A DNA stretch of 64,000 nt from Syntrophomonadaceae bacterium (GCA_003556225.1 PWRN01000019.1:2501-66500), one strand, 5' to 3'. Numbered from the stretch's first letter, positions 20,963-30,789 are shown. The notes: a model not told the origin generated them from the letters alone. Made by a program: numbers and translations.

Positions 20963-21793
20963 TTATTTGACTTGATTTGCTTGAAGCTGCCCGAGGATGG
21001 ATAGCTCCAGGCCATCGGTGGCCGCCAAAACGCGCACGCCGGTTTTTTCTTCGATCCGGGCGGCTAAAAGATGGGGGTTATGCTGCAGCATCGTCATCCC
21101 AAAATGGGTTAGCACAGCGGCCCTGGGTCGGATAGCCTCGATCAATGCCAGGGCCTGGGAAAAGTTCAAATGATAAATTTTATACGCACTGGGGCTGGTA
21201 TCCTGGTATATCACGACATTGAGGACCAGCAAATCCGTGCCCTTGTAGCAGTCAATGAGCTCATCAAAATAGGCCGTGTCCGCAATGATAGAAATCGTCC
21301 CGTAGGGCAAGCTGAATCTCAGGCCGTAAGTCTCTACGGAGTGATGATGAGCCACCGGGGTGCTTAACGAAAAGGTGTTGAAAGAAAAGGTTTTCCCCAC
21401 CTCGAGGTAGTCCAGTTCATCAACATAGGCCCGCACATACTGCTGAATCACGGGATCAGCGACCTCAACGGCATCCCTGGGCGCCAGGACAAACCCCCTG
21501 CGGTCCCTCCCCCCATTGGTCATGGCCTCGATCATAACGTTGATATCGTTGGAGTGGTCCAGGTGCCTGTGCGTCAAAATAATGCCATCCAGGGCGGGGG
21601 GATGCAGCCTGGGCTGTGCGGCAAGACAGCGCAGGAGCGACCCGGGTCCTGGATCAATGAGCAGCTGCTTTTCGCCCAGGCGCAACCAGGTGCCCCCCGA
21701 GGCTCTCAACTGCCTGGCCACGACAAAGCGTGCCCCGGCCGTGCCCAGGAAGGTCATGGTATCTTGAGTGTGATGATTGAAAGCACAATTCAT
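20963..21793 (-). CDS. MBL-fold metallo-hydrolase (RNase Z-like beta-lactamase fold)
   Basis: 276 aa; LIDPGPGSLL, ILTHRHLDHSNDINVM, AAVLTHFGMTML. Confidence 0.88.
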   Translation of the reverse strand: MNCAFNHHTQDTMTFLGTAGARFVVARQLRASGGTWLRLGEKQLLIDPGPGSLLRCLAAQPRLHPPALDGIILTHRHLDHSNDINVMIEAMTNGGRDRRGFVLAPRDAVEVADPVIQQYVRAYVDELDYLEVGKTFSFNTFSLSTPVAHHHSVETYGLRFSLPYGTISIIADTAYFDELIDCYKGTDLLVLNVVIYQDTSPSAYKIYHLNFSQALALIEAIRPRAAVLTHFGMTMLQHNPHLLAARIEEKTGVRVLAATDGLELSILGQLQANQVK

Positions 21794-21971
21794 ATCTCGT
21801 CGTATGTCCTCAAGGCGGCAGCCTGCAGACAGGCCCCGTAGATAGGATCAATGGCTCCCTCTAATCATACCATAAAAATGAAAAAAGGGAAGCTACAGCG
21901 GTGGTGGAAGAGCATCCAGGCATAAACAAGGCTTTTTCCCGCCATGAGAGGCTGTACCTGAAACCGAAAAT

Positions 21972-22001
21972 GGGGCTGCCTGGAATCAATCCGGCAGCCC
22001 C
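21972..22001 (-). terminator. Terminator-like hairpin downstream of the molybdoenzyme operon
   Basis: GGGGCTGCC-N12-GGCAGCCCC. Confidence 0.6.
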
Positions 22002-22027
22002 GCCTTCGCATTACGTTGCTTTAGTGC

Positions 22028-22768
22028 TTACGCTTTCGTTCCTTCTTCTTTCTCCCTGCTGATTTCTTCCAGCCTGTTTTTAACCACCCTGTAGCCGATG
22101 CCGCCAATCGCTGCGGCCACCGCGAGGCTGCCGTAGGAACCCAGGGCGCGCCAGCCGATAGAGCTCAGGGTAAATCCTTCCGCTACCAGGTCATAAACAT
22201 CGTAATCCTCGTCAATGAGGATCAGCACCCCGGTATCTTCCTTGCCGTAGAGGTGCGCCTTGTCATGGCCGGCCGCTTGCAGGTCACTGACCCGGCTTTC
22301 CCCGGCGGCGATCAAGTCCTCCCGTTCTCCAAAGAGAATGGCTCCCACCGGGCAGGCTTCCGCGCAGTAGGTGGACTTGCCCTCGACTACGCGAAACGCG
22401 CAGAAACTGCACTTTTCTGAGTTGTTGTCGTCTTCCGGATCCAGCACGGGCACATCAAAGGGGCAGGCGGTCACGCAGGCCCCGCAGCCGATGCAGGTCT
22501 CCTTGTCGATCTCCACCATGCCTCCGTTTTCCCCTTCCACGTGCCAGATGGCGTCCACGGGGCATATTTCCTCACAGGCCGCCACAAAACAGTGCATACA
22601 GGCATGTTTCTTGTAGCGCAGCTTAACATTGGGGAAGGAACCGCTCTCATATTTTTTCATTTCCGTGCGCAGCACTCCGAACGACGCTTCGTATTTTCCC
22701 TTGCATTCCACGGTGCAAGCGCCACAGCCGATGCACTTGGTCTGGTCGATCAACATTGCATATTTCAC
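22028..22768 (-). CDS. 4Fe-4S ferredoxin-type electron-transfer subunit (DmsB/PsrB-like) with C-terminal TM segment
   Basis: 246 aa; four Cys motifs (CIGCGACTVECK, CMHCFVAACEEICP, CIGCGACVTACP, CSFCAFRVVEGKSTYCAEACP); C-terminal LGSYGSLAVAAAIGGIGYRVV. Confidence 0.9.
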   Translation of the reverse strand: MKYAMLIDQTKCIGCGACTVECKGKYEASFGVLRTEMKKYESGSFPNVKLRYKKHACMHCFVAACEEICPVDAIWHVEGENGGMVEIDKETCIGCGACVTACPFDVPVLDPEDDNNSEKCSFCAFRVVEGKSTYCAEACPVGAILFGEREDLIAAGESRVSDLQAAGHDKAHLYGKEDTGVLILIDEDYDVYDLVAEGFTLSSIGWRALGSYGSLAVAAAIGGIGYRVVKNRLEEISREKEEGTKA

Positions 22769-22786
22769 TTGGTTTAACCCCCTTTA

Positions 22787-25132
22787 CTAAGCCTTATAGA
22801 CGTTTACACAAAAGTCCTGCATCTGCGAGCCCGCACCGGGGCACTTGCTGTTGACCATTTCCTCCACGGTCAGGGTGGGAATGAGATCCCCCTCGTTGGC
22901 CCCCTGGTTAAAGGCCACGGTCAGCTCCCTGGACCAGTGTCCGAAGCCGTGCTCCACGCACACGCAGTCCGGACGAATGCCCTGGATCACCTCGGCCTGC
23001 AGGGTAACCTGGTTGGCCTGGGACTCTACCACGACTTCATCCCCGTCTTCAATGCCCAGGTTTGCGGCCGCTTCTGCGTTGATGATCAGCTTGTTGGTTC
23101 CCTGGGCCTGCATCATCAGCTCGTTGTTCTGGGTCTGCGACATCTTGTGCATGGGCGGACGGCTGATGATCATGTAGAAGGGGTATTCATCGGTAGGCTC
23201 CGCTTTTTTGGGTTCCCAGTAGGGCAGCGGGTCGTAGTTGTTATTTTCCAGCACCGGTGAGTACAGTTCGATTTTGCCGCTCTCGGTGCCCCACTCTTCC
23301 CTGCCCTGGAAGGGTTTCTCATCGCTCCACATGCCGTTTTCGCTGTTCTGCAGTTCCTCCCAGGAAGAACCCAGGGCCTTGAGCCGCTCATCGTTGAACG
23401 TCCCACCGCTGACCCCTTCGAAATACTCGCCATAGCCCATGGCGTTGGCAAGACCCGTGATGACACCGCCGTAGCCGCGGGTATCGTAGAGGGGATCAAC
23501 CACCGGTTCGCGCAGGGCGAGCTGCGGATAAAAGGCATGATAAACACGATCGCCGAACCCGGATGTCTCCAGGTAGTAGGGCTCGGGGAAAACCACGTCG
23601 GCCATCTGCACCATCTCCGAGGGCCAGACATCGACCACGGCGACGAAGTCCATCGTCTTCAATGCTTCCACGAAGCGGGGAGCATTGGGGAAGGCCAGGA
23701 CGTTGTGCTTGCGGAATAAGGCCGCTTTCAGGCGGTAGGGCTCCCCGGCCAGCTGGGCCTCGGGAAAGGTGGAAAAATCTCCCCTTCTCGTCGGGCCGAT
23801 GATGGGGTGCTTTTCAAATCCATCTACCCGTTCCGTTGTCGCAAGTTCTGGGAAATCCGGCGGTGGGAACACATCGTTGAAGCCCGGCATGCTGGCGGTG
23901 CGTCCGATAATCTGCCCGCCTTCCCGGTCCATGGCTCCGACCAGGGAATTCAGGATTACGGTGCAAAACGCTACCCTCCAGGAGTTCTGGTAGTTGGGTC
24001 CGCCGGCATCCCGCTTGTGGTTCGGGATCAAGGCGGGCTTGGTGGTGGCGAATTCCCGCGCCACCCGTTCGATGGTTTCTGCCGGGACTTCCGTAATTTC
24101 CGAGGCCCACTCCGGGGTGTAGTCCTGCACGGCGTCCCGCAGCTGCTCCAGTCCGGTGGTATTGTTGTCCACAAAGTCTTGATCGTACAGTTCCTCGTTG
24201 ATGATCGTGCGGATCATGGCCAGCATGAAAGCCAGGTCGGTGCCCGGCTTAATGGGGATCCATTCCCCGCCCAGGGAACCGGTAATGGTCAGGCGCGGGT
24301 CGACGTAAACTACCTTGGCTCCGTTGGAAACGGCCTTGACGTACTCCCGGGCCGACATGTTCTTGGCCTTGGAAGGCTGGTCCCAACCGAAAGAGAGCAG
24401 ATACTTGGCCCTGCCCACGTCCAGCATAAAGGGACGGTTGCCCGTGCCCACCGCGGCCCGCCACACGGCGGTATACGTGGTAAAACAGGTGCTGTGGTGC
24501 TGGATATGGTTGGGCGTGCCAATGGCGTCCCGCAAGCGGTTCATCCAGTCATGCCCCCGGGAGAAAAAGCCCAGGGCCTGGGGGCCGCCCTCCTCGATAG
24601 CCTGGTTAAAGGCTTCTGCGGTCAATTCAAAGGCCTCGTCCCAGTCGATCTTTACCCAGCCGGGATCCACGCCGGGACCCTTTTCGGGGTTGGTGCGCTT
24701 CATGGGATGCTTCAACCTGTCGGGATCATAAAGGTCCTTGAGGGCGGAATAACCCTTCACGCACAGGTGGCCTTCGGCTACCTGGCAAGCGGGGTTACCG
24801 CGAATCCTCCAGGCCTTGTCGTCGGCAACGTCGACAATCATGCCGCAGTTGGCGCTGCAGATCCCGCAAAAGTTGAACTTGGTCGCGGTAATTTCAGGCT
24901 CCACGGACTTTAATTCAAATGCGACATCGACCGGCGGCTCGTCAGGGGGATCATCTACGACAGGCTCCTCCACGTCGGGCTGGCATCCGGCCAGCAGGAA
25001 GTTGCTGGCGGCACCGGCAGCAACCGCGGCTCCTGAAGCCATCAAAAACGAACGTCTACTAAATTTCCACTTGTCTTTTTTTGCCACTGTTTGTAAACCT
25101 GGCCCTGCTGCAAAGAAATGTTGAACGATCAT
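22787..25132 (-). CDS. Molybdopterin-dependent oxidoreductase, DMSO-reductase superfamily (PsrA/PhsA-like), Tat signal + lipobox
   Basis: RRSFLMASGAAVAAGAASNFLLAGC signal; 4Fe-4S motif CGICSANCGMIVDV...GHLCVKG; probable Mo-ligand Cys in HHSTCFTTY; ATG at 25132 preferred over the track start at 25168. Confidence 0.9.
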   Translation of the reverse strand: MIVQHFFAAGPGLQTVAKKDKWKFSRRSFLMASGAAVAAGAASNFLLAGCQPDVEEPVVDDPPDEPPVDVAFELKSVEPEITATKFNFCGICSANCGMIVDVADDKAWRIRGNPACQVAEGHLCVKGYSALKDLYDPDRLKHPMKRTNPEKGPGVDPGWVKIDWDEAFELTAEAFNQAIEEGGPQALGFFSRGHDWMNRLRDAIGTPNHIQHHSTCFTTYTAVWRAAVGTGNRPFMLDVGRAKYLLSFGWDQPSKAKNMSAREYVKAVSNGAKVVYVDPRLTITGSLGGEWIPIKPGTDLAFMLAMIRTIINEELYDQDFVDNNTTGLEQLRDAVQDYTPEWASEITEVPAETIERVAREFATTKPALIPNHKRDAGGPNYQNSWRVAFCTVILNSLVGAMDREGGQIIGRTASMPGFNDVFPPPDFPELATTERVDGFEKHPIIGPTRRGDFSTFPEAQLAGEPYRLKAALFRKHNVLAFPNAPRFVEALKTMDFVAVVDVWPSEMVQMADVVFPEPYYLETSGFGDRVYHAFYPQLALREPVVDPLYDTRGYGGVITGLANAMGYGEYFEGVSGGTFNDERLKALGSSWEELQNSENGMWSDEKPFQGREEWGTESGKIELYSPVLENNNYDPLPYWEPKKAEPTDEYPFYMIISRPPMHKMSQTQNNELMMQAQGTNKLIINAEAAANLGIEDGDEVVVESQANQVTLQAEVIQGIRPDCVCVEHGFGHWSRELTVAFNQGANEGDLIPTLTVEEMVNSKCPGAGSQMQDFCVNVYKA

Positions 25133-25189
25133 GCGTTCATCCACCTTCTTTTCGAGCCAGGTCTGCACCTCCTTTCTTCAAAACCGTGA

Positions 25190-25897
25190 TTATGAGTTTC
25201 CAAATTCTACTTCCTCTAACATCCATAAATCAGCCTGCACAAATTCCCGGGTCAGCGCGGCAACGGCTTGATAAAACTCGTGCCTGCTTTTCTGTTCCAT
25301 GTCGCGGCTGAAGTCAGGAACCCACCGGTTCAAGTGATCCTGTAAAAATGTCCGCTGGATCTCCAATAAGCCTTCCCGTTCTTCAACAGGCGCTTCCTCC
25401 TGCGCCGCGTTGGATAACAAGAAAGCAAACGTCGCCATGAATCCCAGCTCCACGGCGATGTGGTCTTCCGGGTGCATCTCCGCTTTATCCTTGGCAATCC
25501 CGATCTTGCGGAAGAAAGCCCGCACCTCTTCCCAGGGCTTATCCATGAGCAGCTTTTTCTTCCCCCGGTAGAGGGATTCAAAGGGATACACGCCGTGGGG
25601 TGTCAAGAACAAAAAGGCAAACTCTTTTCTCAGCTCTAGCTGAGTAGCTTCCTGCATCTCCTGCGGGACGTTGTGGCTGAGATACTTTTCCAGCTGCCCC
25701 AGGGAAGACTGGATCTGTTCTTTTCGCTCTGCGGGAAGGCAGTCAAGCAAGGTTTCAAGGGAAGAACGGTTCTCGCTTTTCCACAAAGCGTCAACGCGCT
25801 CCAGGGATATTTCATCCTTGTAGACTGCGGACAGAAAGCTATAGAGGTCCCCCCTTCCTTCACTTTTTATCCACTGGATTCTCTGATTGGCTAGCAA
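25190..25897 (-). CDS. TorD/DmsD-like molecular chaperone
   Basis: 235 aa; EFAFLFLTPHGVYPFESLYRGKKKLLMDKPWEEVRAFFRKIGI ... PEDHIAVELGFMATF. Confidence 0.85.
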   Translation of the reverse strand: MLANQRIQWIKSEGRGDLYSFLSAVYKDEISLERVDALWKSENRSSLETLLDCLPAERKEQIQSSLGQLEKYLSHNVPQEMQEATQLELRKEFAFLFLTPHGVYPFESLYRGKKKLLMDKPWEEVRAFFRKIGIAKDKAEMHPEDHIAVELGFMATFAFLLSNAAQEEAPVEEREGLLEIQRTFLQDHLNRWVPDFSRDMEQKSRHEFYQAVAALTREFVQADLWMLEEVEFGNS

Positions 25898-26033
25898 AAT
25901 GATCTGACCCTTCCCCCTTTTAGATGTTTTCCATCTCCATCAATGCGCTGGGTGCTGGATACTTCACCTCCTTCAGGCATCTAAACAGCAGTTAATCCCA
26001 CTGATGTCCTAGGATACCCCTAACATGCAGAAA

Positions 26034-26054
26034 AGTATACTGTTTCAGTATACT
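26034..26054. promoter_or_regulatory. Palindromic operator candidate upstream of the torD-like gene
   Basis: AGTATAC-tgtttca-GTATACT, with a further AGTAT half-site about 6 nt on. Confidence 0.5.
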
Positions 26055-26384
26055 CCCAAAAGTATTGCTGTGCTGGCTGTGCTGTTTCAAATGATTTCGC
26101 TGCAGAAACATCAAAGCACACCGTTTCCGCGATAAAACCTTGCTCTCTTTCCATCCTCAGCATAAGCGAAGAATTATTCTTTTTCATTAGTGAATATTAT
26201 AATAAAAAACCCGCCCCTTGTGTGAAAAGCCGTTGACAAACAATTCGCAACAATTAAGCAGGATATGCGGTGATTATCGGCTTTATCAGGTTTGATGGAT
26301 GCGTTTACTGATAAATAATCTTAATAAGCATTAGCAATATAAATTACCTGAAAGCAAGAGACTATTGGATGTTCTTTTTCTGGA

Positions 26385-27692
26385 TTAGACAACGAGAAAT
26401 CTGAGCAGCACCTTCCCTCCCACGTAGGCTCCCAGGAGCGTAAATATTCCAAAAACCCAACCATGCACCGAAAAGGATGGGATCGCGCTAAAAAATGCGC
26501 CGATGTTGCACCCCAGGGCCAGCCGCGCGCCGTATCCCATCAAAAACCCCCCGACCAGGGCCGCGATAACAAAGCGCCCCGATTTCCACTTGCGCAGCCG
26601 AAACTCTCCCGCGGCCAGGGAAGCAAGCAAGGAGCCTGCAATAATCGCCATAAAATGATAAACCATGGGGCTGTGGAGAAATTGCATCGCGGTTGGATCG
26701 GCCAGTAAACTTTTTCCCTCGCGCGCTTCCAGCAGCAGGATATTTTGGAAATAATACCAGCTTTCCGGGGATAATCCCAGCCCCTGACTCACCCATGCGG
26801 AAAAGTACGTGATCCCACTGGTGATCGCCCAGGGAGATCCCCAGAGGGAAAACAGCGCCGTGTTCAGGGTCGCCAGCAGGATGGCCCCCAAAACGTAGGG
26901 CCAGGGCTTCTTGAAAAAAACCTGGTAAAGGCTTTTCGGCTGCTTTTCTGGCCCGGGATGAGGGTTTGCAGGAGAACGCACCAGGCTGCGGGGGCTTTGC
27001 GCCAGCTTCACGATACTTGCTTTCGTGGTCTTCCAGCCCCGTTCATGACCGAGGGCCCAGAGATAAATGGCTCCCAGGACAATGAGCTGGAGCGCAATGG
27101 CCAGCGGCCAACCGAAGATTGCGGGAATAAAAAGGGCCTGGGCCCTGCTGCCAAATGCAGTCATCCACCAGCCGAGGTGATAAGCGCCGACGGATGAACC
27201 CACCAGGAACCCCAACATGGCCACCCACTGCATCAAGTAGCCTTCTCCCATACGCATCAGCATGCCCGTGGCGCATCCACCGGCAATGACCATGCCAAAT
27301 CCAAAGAGCAGCGCACCGGCCATCGTAAAAATGCCCACGGCTTTCACTTTACCCATGCTTGCGAGCAGCGCTGTCCCCGGGGTGAGGATCTCCAAGAATA
27401 GAAACCCGCAGGTACCTACGATCAAGCCGATCACCAGCGCCCGGGTTATCGCCGTATTGCCGATTAGGAAAATGTCACGAAAGGCTGCAGCAAAGCAAAA
27501 CCTGGAGCGCTGCAGCACAAACCCAAAGAGGAGGCCGAAGAACCAAAGGTATGCCGTAGTTGTCGCATAATTGAGCAAAAAAACGATCAGGCCGAGATTG
27601 AGGAGCAGAAAAGCCCATCCCCAGTTCACCTGCACGGATAGTTTTTGCGCCTGGCCCAGTGCGGCGATTCGTCCTTGGTAACCCGGCTTCAT
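26385..27692 (-). CDS. YeeE/YedE family (putative thiosulfate/sulfur-compound) transporter
   Basis: 435 aa polytopic; FGFVLQRSRFCFAAAFRDIFL, GGCATGMLMRMGEGYLMQW, GGFLMGYGARLALGCNIGAFFSAIPSFSVHGWVF. Confidence 0.92.
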   Translation of the reverse strand: MKPGYQGRIAALGQAQKLSVQVNWGWAFLLLNLGLIVFLLNYATTTAYLWFFGLLFGFVLQRSRFCFAAAFRDIFLIGNTAITRALVIGLIVGTCGFLFLEILTPGTALLASMGKVKAVGIFTMAGALLFGFGMVIAGGCATGMLMRMGEGYLMQWVAMLGFLVGSSVGAYHLGWWMTAFGSRAQALFIPAIFGWPLAIALQLIVLGAIYLWALGHERGWKTTKASIVKLAQSPRSLVRSPANPHPGPEKQPKSLYQVFFKKPWPYVLGAILLATLNTALFSLWGSPWAITSGITYFSAWVSQGLGLSPESWYYFQNILLLEAREGKSLLADPTAMQFLHSPMVYHFMAIIAGSLLASLAAGEFRLRKWKSGRFVIAALVGGFLMGYGARLALGCNIGAFFSAIPSFSVHGWVFGIFTLLGAYVGGKVLLRFLVV

Positions 27693-27952
27693 TTTTGATC
27701 CCCCAATGGTCCATCGTAATAACCCTTTTGCATTACGATAATTATAACTTATCTTAAGCGATAAAACAATTCCGTTGATCCATAGCCAGAGAATTGCTTT
27801 TTTTCTCTACTTTACCGCATGAAGAAGCAGTGGTATAATAAATGCTAATGATGCAGCCATCGAGCATAATTCGCTCATTTCGCCAGCAGTTTCACGGCCG
27901 TTACCCAGCTTGCCTTCAGCGAACGGCGGAAAGGGAGAAGGGACCAACCTCG

Positions 27953-28879
27953 ATGAACTTAAACCACTTACAGGCCTTTTGCCTGGTTGTAAAAACCGGG
28001 AGCATTACCAAGGCAGCAAAAAAACTGCACATCAGCCAGCCCGCATTGAGCCTGCAGATTCAAGACCTGGAGAACAACCTGCAAACGATCCTCCTGGAGC
28101 GGAGCAATAAAGGGGTTAAGCCCACCGAGATGGGCGAGTTGGTCTTTAGTTACGGCAATAAGATTCTGAACCTGAAAGAGAACATGCAAAAAGAGATCGA
28201 GAGTTACAGCAATGCCACCATGGAAGAGTTGGGTGTAGGCGCTTCCAGCACGTTAGGCAATTTCGCCCTTCCCTGCAGCGTCTATATCTTTAAAGAAAAT
28301 TTTCCCCAGCATGATATTTTCCTGGATATTTCCAAGACCAAAACCGTGGTAGACAAACTGCTGGAAGGAACCATTGAAATCGGTGTGATAGAAGGGCCCC
28401 TGATTAATTCCTTAAAAGAGTTGATCCTGAGTGAGGGCCTCAAAGTAAAGAAAATTGCCCAGGATGAGCTTACGTTAATCGCTCCCTACAACGAACAATG
28501 GCAGAATACGACTGAAATATCCAGGGAAGAACTTTTTCAATTGAAATTTGTCCTCATGGATGAGGGAAGCGGCATACGAGAAACTATTGAAGAGACCTTG
28601 CAGGAAAAAGACATCTTGATGGGCCAGCTCAATATCGCCCTGGAGTTAAACAGCATCAATGCGATTGTATCGGCGGTGGCTGCAGAAAAAGGGGTCTCGT
28701 TTCTTCCCAAGATGGCCTTACGCAGAGAGCTCAGGCACCGCACCTTAAAAGCCGTCAAGGTGCAGGGCATAACCTTTCCCCACAGCATTTACCTCATCTA
28801 CCATCAAAGCAATATTAAACCCGGCCTATCTGCAAATTTTTTAAATTTTTTAGCCTCCAAGGACCGGGGATTTTGTTAA
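27953..28879 (+). CDS. LysR-family transcriptional regulator
   Basis: MNLNHLQAFCLVVKTGSITKAAKKLHISQPALSLQIQDLENNLQTILLER; start trimmed from the track ORF (27842). Confidence 0.92.
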   Translation: MNLNHLQAFCLVVKTGSITKAAKKLHISQPALSLQIQDLENNLQTILLERSNKGVKPTEMGELVFSYGNKILNLKENMQKEIESYSNATMEELGVGASSTLGNFALPCSVYIFKENFPQHDIFLDISKTKTVVDKLLEGTIEIGVIEGPLINSLKELILSEGLKVKKIAQDELTLIAPYNEQWQNTTEISREELFQLKFVLMDEGSGIRETIEETLQEKDILMGQLNIALELNSINAIVSAVAAEKGVSFLPKMALRRELRHRTLKAVKVQGITFPHSIYLIYHQSNIKPGLSANFLNFLASKDRGFC

Positions 28880-28911
28880 ACCTACCCCTCAGTTCATGAA
28901 GATAAAACATT

Positions 28912-28940
28912 AAAAATGAAGGCCTAAAAGCCTTCATTTT
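28912..28940. terminator. Bidirectional terminator between lysR and tusA
   Basis: AATGAAGGCctaaaaGCCTTCATTTTTT with A/T tracts on both sides. Confidence 0.85.
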
Positions 28941-29161
28941 TTCGTGATCTCGATTTGCCAGATTCCTTCTTCAACTTCCGTGATCTTGCAGGGGTAAGAC
29001 AGCTTCTTTTCGAAATGTCCGGTCACACTTTGAATCGAACAGCTGTGATCCGTTTCCAGGATCACACATTCGCCCGCCTTGATCTTTTTCAGCATCTTTT
29101 CCGCCCGTATGATCGGGATGGGACACATCTCCCCCAGGGCATCGATAAAGTGTTCCATCAA
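28934..29161 (-). CDS. TusA/SirA-family sulfurtransferase-like protein
   Basis: 75 aa; IDALGEMCPIPIIRAEKMLKKIKAGECVILETDHSCSIQSV. Confidence 0.9.
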   Translation of the reverse strand: MMEHFIDALGEMCPIPIIRAEKMLKKIKAGECVILETDHSCSIQSVTGHFEKKLSYPCKITEVEEGIWQIEITKK

Positions 29162-29296
29162 CCCGGCCTCCCCGGTCGTGTTCTAAAGCGACTCTTGTAA
29201 GTTTGATCTGCAAATCGGGAGCACTACATATACTTAAACGCAAGTTAAGGATTTTGTCAACAGGTATGATTTTCCTTGTTCCAGGGAAAACTAAAC

Positions 29297-29329
29297 CTGG
29301 AGAAGGCCTGCCAGGCAGGCCTTCTCCAG
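29297..29329 (-). terminator. Strong hairpin terminator downstream of enoyl-CoA hydratase
   Basis: CTGGAGAAGGCCTGCC-a-GGCAGGCCTTCTCCAG, then TTTAG on the minus strand. Confidence 0.7.
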
Positions 29330-29359
29330 ATGAAGCCTTTTCTTAAATAAGCGGAATTC

Positions 29360-30145
29360 CTACTTGTGCTTGAGATTCGCCTGCCGTTTTTCCAGAAACG
29401 CGTTTACGCCCTCCGTAACATCCTCTGTTTGGAATACCCGGTCAAAGAGATCTTGTTCGACTTTCAAGCCTTCGGCCTGGGTCATGTTCACGCCCCGGTT
29501 AACCGTTTCTTTAATCAACCTGATGGCAGCCCCGGCCCGGGAAGCCAAAAGATTGGCGTACTCCTTACTGGAGGATAGCACTTCTTCGTGGGAAACAACC
29601 TTGTTCACCAGGCCAATTCTCCATGCTTCTTCTGCGGAGAGCGGGTCGCCGGAATACATGATTTCTTTCGCCTTGGATGGTCCTACGAGCCGAGGGAGCC
29701 TTTGTGTCCCTCCGCCTCCGGGGAAAAGGGCCAGTTTAATCTCCGGCAGACCCAGCATTGCTTTTTCGGAAGCGATGCGGATGTCAAAGGCCAAAGCCAG
29801 CTCCAATCCCCCGCCCAGGGTAAAACCGTTAATCGCCGCAATAGTTGGCATGGGCAGATCCTCCAGGTACTGGAGAACACCGTGGAGCAAGTTGGTAAAA
29901 GGATAGGTTGACCCGGGCACACCGATAAATCCAGGAAATTCTTTGATATCTGCTCCGGCCATGAATGCTTTCTCTCCTGCGCCCGTGAGAACCAGGGCGC
30001 GGCATTCCGGGTTTTCATTAATCTCCTGCAGGCACTCCATCAACTCCGCAGCAACCTTGGAACTCATCACATTCATTGGAGGATTGTCGTTTACGACAAA
30101 GGCAATATTCCCTTCTTGGGTCCAGTTGACAAAATCTCTAGCCAT
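29360..30145 (-). CDS. Enoyl-CoA hydratase/isomerase family protein
   Basis: MARDFVNWTQEGNIAFVVNDNPPMNVMSSKV ... AFMAGADIKEF ... AAINGFTLGGGLELALAFDIRIASEKAMLGLPEIKLALFPGGGGTQRLPRLVG. Confidence 0.93.
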   Translation of the reverse strand: MARDFVNWTQEGNIAFVVNDNPPMNVMSSKVAAELMECLQEINENPECRALVLTGAGEKAFMAGADIKEFPGFIGVPGSTYPFTNLLHGVLQYLEDLPMPTIAAINGFTLGGGLELALAFDIRIASEKAMLGLPEIKLALFPGGGGTQRLPRLVGPSKAKEIMYSGDPLSAEEAWRIGLVNKVVSHEEVLSSSKEYANLLASRAGAAIRLIKETVNRGVNMTQAEGLKVEQDLFDRVFQTEDVTEGVNAFLEKRQANLKHK

Positions 30146-30162
30146 GATCACGGCCCCTTTCT

Positions 30163-30428
30163 TTATTGGTATTCGTAAAATCCTTTACCCGTTTTTCGAC
30201 CGAAGTGACCGGCTCTAACGAGTTTTCTCAGCAAGGTGCAGGCCCTGTACTTAGAGTCCCCTGTTTCTTTGTGCAGGGTATCGATAACCATCAGTAATGT
30301 GTCCAGGCCAACCAGGTCTGCCAGGGCCAATCATTCAAAAGAACATCGAAACCTGCCTGTGCAGCCACCTGGGCAATACCGCTGCCCATTAACCCTGCTC
30401 CCACGACTCCAATTTTATTTAATGCCAT
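30163..30428 (-). pseudogene. 3-hydroxyacyl-CoA (3-hydroxybutyryl-CoA) dehydrogenase remnant, internally deleted and frameshifted
   Basis: Reverse strand N-terminus [31 protein letters not shown] joined to C-terminal [53 protein letters not shown] in another frame. Confidence 0.85.
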
Positions 30429-30704
30429 CACATACCCTCTCCCCGGATTCCATTTAAGATAAGTTCATTTCCACGATAAAACCCCGTGAGGCCCAAGGTT
30501 TTCCCAATATGATCCAACCGACCTGCCCCGCTACCTCAGAAACCACCCCCATCAAAGCGAAATCAAAACTTTTCCTCTTTTCAATATTCTACAAAACCTT
30601 CTTTTTCCCTGCCAGCGATAAGACACTTGACTGCTTCGGGTTATTGATTTTTGTCCGGGTCTGTGCTATATTAATCAACAGCAACGCCTTTTGGAAGCGA
30701 ACAT

Positions 30705-30789
30705 GTCGGGGTGGCGGAATAGGCAGACGCGCACGGTTGAGGGCCGTGTGGTTAACACCATGTGGGTTCGACTCCCATCCCCGACACCA
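30705..30789 (+). tRNA. tRNA-Leu (GAG anticodon)
   Basis: GTCGGGGTGGCGGAATAGGCAGACGCGCACGGTTGAGGGCCGTGTGGTTAACACCATGTGGGTTCGACTCCCATCCCCGACACCA. Confidence 0.95.
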
